Both the position numbers and the translations under genes were made by a program. From Streptomyces albicerus (GTDB taxonomy: Bacteria; Actinomycetota; Actinomycetes; Streptomycetales; Streptomycetaceae), in contig NZ_VWMY01000052.1 in assembly GCF_008905045.1 (NCBI RefSeq), positions 1-64,000 on the forward strand: a stretch of 64,000 nt of DNA. The letters run 5' to 3'. The notes under the pieces were generated by a model. The model had not been told where the DNA came from and did not search any database. It was given only the letters and a program-made list of their open reading frames with translations. The stretch's first letter is position 1; every line of letters starts with the position of its first letter. This document shows, piece by piece, positions 42,812-50,916 of the stretch.

Positions 42812-44977
42812 GTGACCACCACGACTTCCGCCCAGGCGCCGAAGCGCGCGCCGGACGTGCCGCCGCCGGGCAGGACCGGACCGCTGGGCCGGCTCGGCGC
42901 CTGGACCGCCGGGCACTTCAAGCACGTACTGATCGGCTGGCTGCTCGTGGTGGCCGTGCTCGGCGCCTTCGCCCCGCAGGTCACCTCGGCGCTCTCGGGG
43001 GCCGGCTGGCAGAGCAACGGCTCGGAGTCGGTGCGGGTGCGGGAACTGGCTCAGGAGCACTTCGGCGGGAACGCCTCGTCGGCGATCCAGGTAGTCGTGA
43101 GCTCCAAGGGCCAGGAGGTCACGGACCCGGCCGTGCGGGCGGTGATCGCCGAGGTCACCCGCGAGCTGACGGCCGACGACCGGATCGCCGAGGTCGTACT
43201 CCCGCAGCTGGGCGTCAGCATCAGCCGGGACGGACGGACCGCCGTCGTCCTCGGCGGAGCCGACGCCGACCCGGACGACATGGTGCGTGCCGCCGAGGAC
43301 CTCAAGGAACCCCTGCGGGAGCTGTCCACCGATGACGTCACCGTGCGCGCCACCGGCGCCTCGGTCATGTGGAGCGACTTCAACACCGCCAACCTCGAGG
43401 CGATGATCCAGGCCGAGATCCTGTCCTGGCCGGTCACCCTGATCGTGCTGGTGCTCGCCTTCGGGTCCCTTGTGGCGGCGGGTCTGCCGCTCCTCCTCAC
43501 GATGGCGGGCCTGGCCGCCTCCATCGGCTCGCTCGTGCTGCTCAGCCACCTCACGCCCATCTCCATCTGGGCGATGGACTTCGCCCTGATGTTCGCCCTC
43601 GCGCTGGGCATCGACTACGCGCTCTTCCTGGTCATCCGCTTCCGGGCCGCCCTCGCGGCGACAGGTGACCGGCGCCGCGCGGTGGTCGAGACGATGGACA
43701 CGGCCGGCAAGGCGGTCCTCCTGTCGGGGCTGACCGTGCTCGTCAGCCTCTCCGCCGTGATGCTGGTGCCCGCACCCGCCGTCCGCACCATGGCGATCGG
43801 CATCATGCTCTCGGTCGTCTTCGTCCTGGCCGCGACGCTCACCCTGCTGCCGGCCGTTCTCGGCAAACTCGGCCCGAACGTCAACAAGTTCGCCCTGCCG
43901 CGGACACGTACCGACCGAACCGTCTCACCCCGCTTCGGCGCCTGGGGCGAACGGTTGTGGCGGCAGCCCCTGCGTTTCGGCGCGCTCGCCCTCGTCGCGC
44001 TGATAGCGCTGGCCGTGCCCGTCCTCGGCCTGAAGACAGCGATGCCGTCCATCAAGGTCGTACCGGAGAACGACAGTTCACGGCAGGGGTACGAGCTCGT
44101 GCAGGCATCCCTCGGACAGGGCGCTCCCGGCATGCTCCAGGTCGTGGTGCCGTCCGCTCAAGTGGACGACACCACAAGGTCGTTGAAGGCCGCCGACGGC
44201 ATCGCCGCCGTCACCCCGGCCCAACCGGCCGCCGACGGTTCGGACTTGACCATGATCCAGGCCATGCCGTCCGTCGACCCCTCCGACGCGCAACTCGCCC
44301 GAACCGTAGACGAGTTGCGGAGCGAACTCCCGTCCGACGCCCTGGTCGGCGGCGCGGCCGTGGAGAACCTCGACCTCAAGCAGGCCCTCGACGACAAGGC
44401 GCCACTGGTCGTCGGAGTCATCCTGGCCCTCGGCTTCGTACTCCTCCTCGTCGCCCTCCAAGCGCCCTTGATCTCCGCCCTCGCGGTCCTGACGAACCTC
44501 CTCGCCACCGCTGCCGCCTTCGGAATCGCCAAGCTGATCTTCCAGGACGGACACCTCTCCGGCCTGCTCGGCTTCGAATCGCAGGGCTTCCTCGACGGCT
44601 GGGGTCCCGTCTTCTTCTTCGCCATGATCTTCGCGATCGCGATGGACTACACCGTCTTCCTGCTCTCCTCCGCCAAGGAGTACTACGAGCGCACTGGCGA
44701 CCCCAAGCAGGCGGTGATCGGCGCGCTCTCCCACTCCGGGCGCGTCATCTTCGCGGCCGCCGCGGTGATGGTCGCCGTGTTCTTCACCTTCGCGCTGGCC
44801 GACCCGCTGCCGCCCAAGGAGATGGGCATCGTGCTCGGCGTGGCCGTCCTGCTCGACGCGTTCCTGATCCGGCTGGTGTTGCTGCCGGTCCTGCTCCGAC
44901 TCGCCGGGCATGCCGCGTGGTGGGCGCCGGGGTGGCTGCGCAAGGTGCTGCCCGAGGTGCGTTTCTCCCACGACTGA
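42812..44977 (+). CDS. MMPL/RND-family membrane exporter
   Basis: The 721-residue protein has the two-fold MMPL layout: one membrane segment (LIGWLLVVAVLGAFAP), a large outside loop, five segments, then the pattern repeated. Signature stretches are DFALMFALALGIDYALFLVIRFR and the second-half FAMIFAIAMDYTVFLLSSAKEY, whose Asp residues would carry protons. MMPL proteins export lipids or hydrophobic metabolites. GCGAGGAGC precedes the GTG. Two CsoR-family operators lie in its promoter, so it should be induced by whatever inactivates the upstream repressor. Its substrate is unknown. Confidence 0.92.
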   Translation: MTTTTSAQAPKRAPDVPPPGRTGPLGRLGAWTAGHFKHVLIGWLLVVAVLGAFAPQVTSALSGAGWQSNGSESVRVRELAQEHFGGNASSAIQVVVSSKGQEVTDPAVRAVIAEVTRELTADDRIAEVVLPQLGVSISRDGRTAVVLGGADADPDDMVRAAEDLKEPLRELSTDDVTVRATGASVMWSDFNTANLEAMIQAEILSWPVTLIVLVLAFGSLVAAGLPLLLTMAGLAASIGSLVLLSHLTPISIWAMDFALMFALALGIDYALFLVIRFRAALAATGDRRRAVVETMDTAGKAVLLSGLTVLVSLSAVMLVPAPAVRTMAIGIMLSVVFVLAATLTLLPAVLGKLGPNVNKFALPRTRTDRTVSPRFGAWGERLWRQPLRFGALALVALIALAVPVLGLKTAMPSIKVVPENDSSRQGYELVQASLGQGAPGMLQVVVPSAQVDDTTRSLKAADGIAAVTPAQPAADGSDLTMIQAMPSVDPSDAQLARTVDELRSELPSDALVGGAAVENLDLKQALDDKAPLVVGVILALGFVLLLVALQAPLISALAVLTNLLATAAAFGIAKLIFQDGHLSGLLGFESQGFLDGWGPVFFFAMIFAIAMDYTVFLLSSAKEYYERTGDPKQAVIGALSHSGRVIFAAAAVMVAVFFTFALADPLPPKEMGIVLGVAVLLDAFLIRLVLLPVLLRLAGHAAWWAPGWLRKVLPEVRFSHD

Positions 44978-45005
44978 GCACGCCTGAGCACCGCTGAGGG
45001 CGGGG

Positions 45006-45060
45006 CGTGTACGGCGAAGGGGCCCGGAGATTCCGGGCCCCTTCTTCGCGTTCGTACACG
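45006..45060. terminator. Bidirectional terminator between the MMPL and DUF302 genes
   Basis: An inner 13-bp stem with a 3-base loop (45016-45044, GAAGGGGCCCGGA) is enclosed by an outer CGTGTACG/CGTACACG pair. It lies between the two convergent stop codons and can end both transcripts. Confidence 0.85.
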
Positions 45061-45069
45061 GATCGTGCG

Positions 45070-45459
45070 TCAGGCCAGCGACGCGAGCGCCGCCTCCAGC
45101 CGGGCGGTCGCCTCGTCCGCGACGTCCTTGATCTGCTCCAGACCGGTCAGCTCGACCATCGCCTGCGGATCCATCGCCTGGACGACCGTCCGCCCTCCCT
45201 CGGTCCGCACGACGACATTGCACGGCAGCAGCAGCCCGATCGACCGGTCCGCCTCCAGCGCGCGGTGCGCGAGCGGCGGATTGCAGGCGCCGAGGATCAG
45301 GTAGTCCTCCATCTCCTCGCCCAGCTTGGCCCGCAGAGTCGCCTGCACATCGATCTCGGTGAGCACTCCGAAGCCCTGCTCGGCCAGGGACGCGCGCACC
45401 CGCTCCACGGTTTCGCCGAACGGCGCGTCCACTTCGGTCCGCAGTCGGTCGTACGCCAT
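45070..45459 (-). CDS. DUF302 family protein
   Basis: The 129-residue protein matches DUF302, with the diagnostic LGACNPPLAHRALEAD followed by IGLLLPCNVVV, placing two conserved cysteines. Such genes often accompany CsoR-family repressors or sulfur and stress genes; the reaction is unknown. The ATG at 45459 has AGGAG 9 nt upstream; an ATG at 45468 is too close to the same ribosome site. Two CsoR-family operators in its promoter tie it to the repressor and MMPL genes 3 kb away. Confidence 0.88.
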   Translation of the reverse strand: MAYDRLRTEVDAPFGETVERVRASLAEQGFGVLTEIDVQATLRAKLGEEMEDYLILGACNPPLAHRALEADRSIGLLLPCNVVVRTEGGRTVVQAMDPQAMVELTGLEQIKDVADEATARLEAALASLA

Positions 45460-45484
45460 GTCTGTCATCTCCTAGCCGTCAAAA

Positions 45485-45500
45485 ATACCCATGGGGGTAT
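45485..45500. promoter_or_regulatory. CsoR-family operator D
   Basis: ATACCCATGGGGGTAT lies 26 bp upstream of the DUF302 ATG. It is the exact reverse complement of operator E, 36 bp away. Confidence 0.8.
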
Positions 45501-45520
45501 CCACTCTCGATACTGAGTCT

Positions 45521-45536
45521 ATACCCCCATGGGTAT
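45521..45536. promoter_or_regulatory. CsoR-family operator E
   Basis: ATACCCCCATGGGTAT, inverted relative to operator D, sits between the fucosidase stop codon and the DUF302 gene. Spacing resembles that of operators B and C (36 against 34 bp). Confidence 0.8.
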
Positions 45537-45553
45537 ACGCGGCTCATCGGCGG

Positions 45554-46819
45554 TCAGAGACGTCCCGCGCCCGTATAGAGGTCGAGCTCCCCTTCGAGCT
45601 CGACGGCGAGCACCGTCGCCTGATCGTCCAGGTCGGCCGCGGCGGGCGCGTCGATCCAGGTGACGCCGGGGACCGCGTCGAGGCCGCCGGTGACGTGGTG
45701 GCCCAGTTCGGTGCCCGTGCCCAGGACGGTGGCGCGCCGGACGGGGTTGCGCAGGCCGCGGATCGAGACGGAGTCGCGCGGGGTGTCGAAGCACACCAGG
45801 TAGAGCGTGCGCCGGTCGGCGGACAGGGTGCTGGGGCCGTAGTGGTGCCCGGCGGGCAGGCCGGCGACCGTGCCGTACACGGCGTCGGAGTGCCGTGCGA
45901 TCCATGCGCCGAGGCCCTCCAGGCGTTCGATCTGCTCCTCGGGGATGGTCCCGTCCTCGCGGGGGCCGGCGCCGAGCAGCAGATTGCCGCCCATGCCGAT
46001 GGTCTCGGTGAAGTACCGCACCAGCTGGCGCACCGACTTGAAGTCGCGGTCCTGCGGCCGGTAACTCCACGAGTCGTTGATCGTGAGACACAGTTCCCAC
46101 GGACCGTCCGGGGCCTGGAGCGGCGCTCCCTGCTCCGGCGTGGCGTAGTCGCCGTAGCTCAGCATGCGGCCGTTGAGGATGGTGTCCGGGTTGCCCGCGA
46201 GGATCAGTTCGGCGAGCTCGCGCATCCGCCACTGCTCCTCGGCGCGCTCCCACTCCCCGTCGAACCAGAGGATGTCGGGGTGGAAGCGCTCGACGAGCTC
46301 GCTGACCTGGCCGTCGCGGTACGCGAGATAGCGTGCCCAGGCCTCAGGGTCCTCCTTGCCCGGCTCGGCGTGCGAGTAGCCGTTGGGAGGCACGATGTGC
46401 GGCCCGGGGTGCCGTTCGCTCGCGTAGTCCGGGTGGTTCCAGTCGGAGTGCGAGTAGTAGAGGCCGACCTTGAGGTCCCGTGCGCGCAGGGCGTCGACGA
46501 ATCCGGTGACGAGGTCGCGGCCGGCGGGCGTGTCCCGGACGACGTCGAGATTGCGGTGATCGGTGTCCCAGAGAGCGACGCCGTCGTGGTGCCGGGCGGT
46601 GAGCACCGCGTACCGCGCGCCGACCCGGGCGAACAACTCGGCCCAGGCGTCCGGGTCGTAGCGCGACGCGGTGAAGCCGTCGAGCTGTTTCATGTACTGC
46701 TCGTGCGTCATCTCGCCCGTGTAGAAGGACCAGGACTCGGCGGCGCCGCCCACGGCGTAGATGCCGTAGTGGATGAAGACGCCCAGCTTGGCGTCGGGAA
46801 ACCAGGGTTGCATCGGCAT
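45554..46819 (-). CDS. Alpha-L-fucosidase family (GH29) protein
   Basis: The 421-residue protein has the GH29 barrel: WFPDAKLGVFIHYGIYAVG at the start, YAVLTARHHDGVALWDT, and ILWFDGEWE holding the likely nucleophile Asp. GH29 enzymes remove alpha-linked L-fucose from glycans. It has no signal peptide, so it is probably intracellular, acting on imported oligosaccharides. An ATG 6 bp further in is equally possible. No ribosome site is seen; TAGCGT six bases upstream suggests a leaderless transcript. Its 3' end adjoins the DUF302 operators but there is no sign that it shares their control. Confidence 0.9.
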   Translation of the reverse strand: MPMQPWFPDAKLGVFIHYGIYAVGGAAESWSFYTGEMTHEQYMKQLDGFTASRYDPDAWAELFARVGARYAVLTARHHDGVALWDTDHRNLDVVRDTPAGRDLVTGFVDALRARDLKVGLYYSHSDWNHPDYASERHPGPHIVPPNGYSHAEPGKEDPEAWARYLAYRDGQVSELVERFHPDILWFDGEWERAEEQWRMRELAELILAGNPDTILNGRMLSYGDYATPEQGAPLQAPDGPWELCLTINDSWSYRPQDRDFKSVRQLVRYFTETIGMGGNLLLGAGPREDGTIPEEQIERLEGLGAWIARHSDAVYGTVAGLPAGHHYGPSTLSADRRTLYLVCFDTPRDSVSIRGLRNPVRRATVLGTGTELGHHVTGGLDAVPGVTWIDAPAAADLDDQATVLAVELEGELDLYTGAGRL

Positions 46820-46825
46820 ACGCCC

Positions 46826-46831
46826 ACGCTA
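46826..46831 (-). promoter_or_regulatory. Possible leaderless -10 element of the fucosidase gene
   Basis: TAGCGT is placed six bases before the ATG, the spacing expected if transcription starts at the start codon, as is common in actinobacteria. No good -35 is visible. Confidence 0.35.
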
Positions 46832-46944
46832 GGCGCGCGCCCCCGTCCGACGCGTGGGCGCCGGTCACCACTACTGGTCGGTTTTCACCCTGCCAACGTC
46901 AGGGCGGCCCCGTATCGGTCTGCCGAAGGCGATCGGCACGCATT

Positions 46945-46974
46945 GGTCCCCCACCCTCGAAAGGGTCGGGGACC
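46945..46974 (-). terminator. Terminator of the 2-methylisoborneol operon
   Basis: GGTCCCC/GGGGACC and ACCCT/AGGGT stems with one mismatch and a CGAA loop lie 19 bp after the methyltransferase stop codon. Confidence 0.75.
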
Positions 46975-46992
46975 ACCTACGTGTTCAGGTGT

Positions 46993-47856
46993 TCAGATGC
47001 GGTCCGCGGCGATCAGCAGGTAGTGGAAGCTGCCCTCTTTGTACGCGGTCAGGAACGGCTCCTCGATCCCGGTCGCGACCGAGGACTTGGCCCGCAGCTC
47101 CCAGTACGGGATGGTCTGCGCGGTCAGGTCCACCACGTTGATGGGTACGAGACCACTGGCGGCCATCGCCTTGAAGTACTCGCTCCTTGGGTGGATGTTG
47201 CACGTGTAGTGCTCGTCGATACGGCTGACGGCCTTGGAACGCAGGCCCGTGACGTCGTTGGAGCAGCCGGTGATGCACACGTACCGGCCGCCGTACCCGA
47301 GCAGCCGGGCGAACTCCCCGTACAGCTCGAAGAGATCGACGTACATCGTCGTCTCGTTGGTCCAGATGCCGCGCCGCGAGCCGGTCTCGAAGCCCGTGTC
47401 CAGCATGTTCCTGAAGTGGAAGCGGACCCGGTCGGTCACGCCCCGCTCCTCCGCCTGCCGGTTGGCGAAGGCCACCTGCTCCTCGGAGATCGAGACACCG
47501 TCGACTGAGCAGCCGAAGCGCTGGTTGGCCATGAAGCTGGTGCCGCCGCGGCCGGAACCTGCGTCCATCAGGCGGTCGCCGCGGCCGATCGCGCCCAAGT
47601 GGTCGAGAAGCACCTCGGCCTGGGCGGTCTCCAGACGGTGCAGTTCCTCGATGATCCGCTGGTCGCGGTTCTCGGCTGGGCCCTCAAGGACCGACGGGTC
47701 GTAGTCGCCGAGGCCGTAGTGGTGGTGGTAGAGGCCGTCGACCTCGCCGAGCCGGATGTTGACCGGGTCCTTCTCGGCGTTCCAGTAGTCGGCCACGGAC
47801 TTCTGGTAACTGGTGCGGAGGACTGCGGTGGCGGGATCGGTTGCGGAGGTGGTCAT
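46993..47856 (-). CDS. Geranyl diphosphate 2-C-methyltransferase
   Basis: The 287-residue protein is the SAM-dependent methyltransferase of 2-methylisoborneol biosynthesis: it methylates geranyl diphosphate to 2-methyl-GPP. SAM motif LMDAGSGRGGTSFM, the segment WTNETTMYVDLFELYGEFA and the C-terminal GSFHYLLIAADRI are characteristic. It is the last gene of the operon, starting 15 bp after the synthase stop codon, and supplies the synthase substrate. Together they make the earthy odorant typical of Streptomyces. Confidence 0.95.
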   Translation of the reverse strand: MTTSATDPATAVLRTSYQKSVADYWNAEKDPVNIRLGEVDGLYHHHYGLGDYDPSVLEGPAENRDQRIIEELHRLETAQAEVLLDHLGAIGRGDRLMDAGSGRGGTSFMANQRFGCSVDGVSISEEQVAFANRQAEERGVTDRVRFHFRNMLDTGFETGSRRGIWTNETTMYVDLFELYGEFARLLGYGGRYVCITGCSNDVTGLRSKAVSRIDEHYTCNIHPRSEYFKAMAASGLVPINVVDLTAQTIPYWELRAKSSVATGIEEPFLTAYKEGSFHYLLIAADRI

Positions 47857-47871
47857 GGTCGTACTCCTTGA

Positions 47872-49176
47872 TCAGTTCTGGTGGTAGCGGGCACTGCTCG
47901 CGTGCCATTCGCGGCTGCCGCCCACCCAGTTCCACACCCCGGCCAGGAAGCGGCCCAGCTGCGGTGATCCGGTGGCTGCGAGGGCGGCGGCCTCGGTTTC
48001 GTAGGTGTGCATCAGCTCGTCATGGACGAGGACGGAACGCTCGACGGCTTCCTCCAGCGAGCAGTTCTCCTCGGCTGCGATCACCCGGGGCAGGCTGAGG
48101 TCCGTGGGGTCCTCCTTGCCCATCGAGTACAGGTCGTTGACGATGACGCTGGCCGTGCCCGCCATGGTGAGCGCGCGGCGCACCCGTACGTCGGCGAACT
48201 CGTCGGCCGGCAGCTCGTAGCCCCCGACCACGTCCGTCAGCACGATGCAGGGCACGAAGCTGTTCTCGTGCCGGTGCATCAGGAACTCCCAGACAGGCGG
48301 GGTCTGCCCGGTCGTGTGCCAGACCGCCTCCTGGCCGTACGCGACGAACATGATCGCCAACTCGTGCCGGAGGCGGCGGACCTGGGTGGTCGTGGCGTAC
48401 TTGCCCAGGTTGTCCAGACCGGAGCGGAGGGCGACCGCGACGGGGTCCTTCCGCACGACCTCCTCCAACTCCGGTGCGTAGCGCAGCGGGAGATGGGCCT
48501 GGTCGATCACCGAGTGGGCGATCGCCAGGCGCTGGCCCAGCAGGTCGTGCCGGGCCTCCTCCACCTCTCCGTCGACGTAGTGGTCGTCGACCGACCACTC
48601 GGACAGCGCGCACTTCGCCGCCGCGAGCAGCACGTCGGGGTCGTCCGAGTCCGGATGCGCGAGCATGATCAGCCGCCCGAAGTCGCAGGACCGGACCCGG
48701 TCGAGCTGTCCTGGATAGATCCCGCACTCCTCCGCCCACTCCACGAGCCGTTCGTTGACCTCCGCGCCGAGCGCGGGGTCGTCGCGGACGGCGGGCGGGC
48801 AGTAGATCACCGGTCCGTCCTGTGCCGCGCTGGGCTTCGACGGTTCGGACGGTGTCCGGAGCGGACGGTTCGCGGAGGTGCCGAGGCCGGTCGGGCCCGA
48901 GGGGAGCCGGGGGAGTGGAGGGAGTGGGGCCGAGGCTGCCGGGATCGTCGGCACGGTGGGTGGCGTCGGCCGGGCGGGCACGGGGATCCGTACGGCCGAA
49001 GTGCCAAGTCCCGTCGGCCCGTTGGGGAGCCGCGGTGGTGTGCCTCCGGCGTCGGGCCTGACCCGTGCGAGGATGTCCCGCTTTCCGGGGCGCCTCGGAT
49101 CCTGGAGCAGCCCGACCGCCATCCCCGCCACGTCATGGGCGGCCGCGGGCGCGAAGGCCCGCGAGATCAACGACAC
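47872..49176 (-). CDS. 2-Methylisoborneol synthase (class I terpene cyclase)
   Basis: The 434-residue protein cyclises 2-methyl-GPP to 2-methylisoborneol. The terpene synthase domain starts near residue 120 and has the aspartate-rich motif DDHYVD (197-202) and an NSE motif (VNDLYSMGKE). The first 120 residues are Pro/Ala/Thr-rich and probably disordered; they hold two almost identical segments, RLPNGPTGLGTSAVR (49-63) and RLPSGPTGLGTSANR (90-104). These are candidate cargo-loading sites for the encapsulin shell encoded just upstream. The GTG at 49176 lies 5 bp after the shell gene's stop codon and uses its GGGGG for ribosome binding. Confidence 0.95.
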   Translation of the reverse strand: MSLISRAFAPAAAHDVAGMAVGLLQDPRRPGKRDILARVRPDAGGTPPRLPNGPTGLGTSAVRIPVPARPTPPTVPTIPAASAPLPPLPRLPSGPTGLGTSANRPLRTPSEPSKPSAAQDGPVIYCPPAVRDDPALGAEVNERLVEWAEECGIYPGQLDRVRSCDFGRLIMLAHPDSDDPDVLLAAAKCALSEWSVDDHYVDGEVEEARHDLLGQRLAIAHSVIDQAHLPLRYAPELEEVVRKDPVAVALRSGLDNLGKYATTTQVRRLRHELAIMFVAYGQEAVWHTTGQTPPVWEFLMHRHENSFVPCIVLTDVVGGYELPADEFADVRVRRALTMAGTASVIVNDLYSMGKEDPTDLSLPRVIAAEENCSLEEAVERSVLVHDELMHTYETEAAALAATGSPQLGRFLAGVWNWVGGSREWHASSARYHQN

Positions 49177-49181
49177 CGCGG

Positions 49182-50609
49182 TCAGCCCCCGTTCGTGCGG
49201 GCGACCTCGACGTTCTCCAGGATGCCCAGCGCGTCCGGCACCAGCACGGCCGCCGAGTAGTAGGTGCTGACCAGGTAGGAGATGATCGCCTTCTCGTCGA
49301 TGCCCATGAACCGCACGTTCAGACCCGGCTCGACCTCGTCCGGGATCCCCGTCTGGTACAGGCCGATCACGCCCTGGTCGCTCTCGCCCGTACGCATCGC
49401 GATGATCGACGAGGAGCCCGCCTTGCTGACGGGGATCTTGCCGCACGGCAGCAGCGGAACACCCCGCCAGGCCGGCAGCTGATGGCCGTTCAGCTCCACG
49501 CCGCTGAAGTAGATGCCGCGCTTGTTGCACTCCCGGCCGAAGGCGGCGATGGCCCGCGGGTGGGCGAACATACAGCGGGTGCCGCGCCGCATGCTCAGCA
49601 GCTCGTCCAGGTCGTCGGGGGTGGGCGGGCCGGAGAAGGTGGAGATCCGCTGGTCGTAGTCGGCGTTGTGCAGCATGCCGAAGTCGCGGTTGTTGACCAG
49701 CTCGTACTCCTGCCGCTCCCGCAGGGCCTCGATGGTCAGGCGCAGCTGCTGCTGCGTCTGGTTCATCGGCTCGTTGTAGAGGTCGGCGACCCGGCTGTGC
49801 ACCCGCAGCACGGTCTGCGCCACGCTCAACTCGTACTCGCGCGGCGACAGTTCGTAGTCCGCGAAGGCGCCAGGCAGCGCGGCCTCACCTTCGTGGCCCG
49901 AGCTCATCGCGATGTCGGCCTCGCCGGACTTGTTGCGCGGCATGTGCCCGTTCGAGCTGAGCGCGTGCACGTGCATGCGCAGCTTGTCGTGCCGGTCGGC
50001 CACCGTCTTGTACGCCGAGTGCGGCAGCGCGAGCACCGTGGTGGCCGTCGCCGCACGGGCCGTGAACTCCCACTTGCCACTGGCTCCCGCCAGCACCTGC
50101 CCGCCGAAGGTGTCCCCGTCGGCCATCAGGCCCGTGACCACCTCGTCGCCGTACTTGCCCTCGCCGAGCTTCTCGACCTTGCCGTGCGCGATCAGAAAGA
50201 CGTGGTCGGCCTTGCGGCCCTCCTGGACGATGACCTGGCCCGGCTCGAACTCCTTCTGCACGAACTTCTCGGCCAGCGCACCCAGCGCGTCACCGTCCGC
50301 GAAGCCCTGCAGCAGCGGCAGTTCGCCGAGCTCGGCCGGGACGACCTTGACCTTAGCGCCGGTCTTCACGAACGACACACGGCCGTCGCCGACCGCGTAC
50401 GAGAGCCGCCGGTTGACCCGGTAGGTGGCACCCGGCACGTTCACCCACGGCAGCATGCGGGTCAGCCAGCGTGAACTGATGCCCTGCATCTGGGGTTCGG
50501 ACTTGGTGGTCGTCGCGAGGTTCCGCGCGGCGGCGGTGCCGAGGCTCTGCTGCTCCCGCTCCTGCTCATCGGCGCTCGTGGCCGGGGCCGTACTCGTCTG
50601 GACCGACAT
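49182..50609 (-). CDS. eshA: EshA-type family 2B encapsulin shell protein with cNMP-binding domain
   Basis: The 475-residue protein matches EshA of Streptomyces, now known as a family 2B encapsulin that forms protein shells around 2-methylisoborneol synthase. The HK97-like shell fold (ATYRVNRRLSYAVGDG; later DYELSPREYELSVAQTVLRV, RRGTRCMFAHPRAIAAFGRE, and GIDEKAIISYLVSTYYS) is interrupted near residues 90-195 by a cyclic-nucleotide-binding domain (FLIAHGKVEKLGEGKYGDE). In that domain the usual FGE of the phosphate cassette reads FGG, so ligand binding may be altered. GAGGAGACG precedes the ATG at 50609. It is first in the operon. Confidence 0.95.
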   Translation of the reverse strand: MSVQTSTAPATSADEQEREQQSLGTAAARNLATTTKSEPQMQGISSRWLTRMLPWVNVPGATYRVNRRLSYAVGDGRVSFVKTGAKVKVVPAELGELPLLQGFADGDALGALAEKFVQKEFEPGQVIVQEGRKADHVFLIAHGKVEKLGEGKYGDEVVTGLMADGDTFGGQVLAGASGKWEFTARAATATTVLALPHSAYKTVADRHDKLRMHVHALSSNGHMPRNKSGEADIAMSSGHEGEAALPGAFADYELSPREYELSVAQTVLRVHSRVADLYNEPMNQTQQQLRLTIEALRERQEYELVNNRDFGMLHNADYDQRISTFSGPPTPDDLDELLSMRRGTRCMFAHPRAIAAFGRECNKRGIYFSGVELNGHQLPAWRGVPLLPCGKIPVSKAGSSSIIAMRTGESDQGVIGLYQTGIPDEVEPGLNVRFMGIDEKAIISYLVSTYYSAAVLVPDALGILENVEVARTNGG

Positions 50610-50916
50610 CGTCTCCTCTTTCTTTCGCATGACTCGTCACACGACGTGTCGCTCGACCCGTCGCATGGCTGACGGCGTGACGCATCCGGATGTCGTCACG
50701 CTCCGTAGATAGATCTAGTGCATATCGCTCACCGTTGGTTACTCATAGTGAGGGCGCGCGGCAGCATGTTCCGAGACGGAGCGCCTCTTCCGCGCTTCCG
50801 GATCACCCTCGGGTCGACCTAGTTGGCGGTATCCGGTGGGTACAGGAGGCACCGGTCGCGTGTTCAATCACGGGTATCGCGTCACGTATGGACGGCCCCA
50901 CACGTCAGGAGGCACC
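50610..50916. other. Divergent promoter region of the 2-MIB operon and a flavin monooxygenase
   Basis: This 307-bp stretch lies between divergent genes. It contains a TAGATCTA-like AT-rich patch at 50705-50725 that could belong to the operon promoter. No gene or clear operator is seen. Confidence 0.45.

Noticed and set aside
42343..44977. Copper efflux operon
   Set aside because: The repressor lacks the Cu-binding His and the transporter is MMPL-type, not a CopA P-type ATPase; no CopZ is present.
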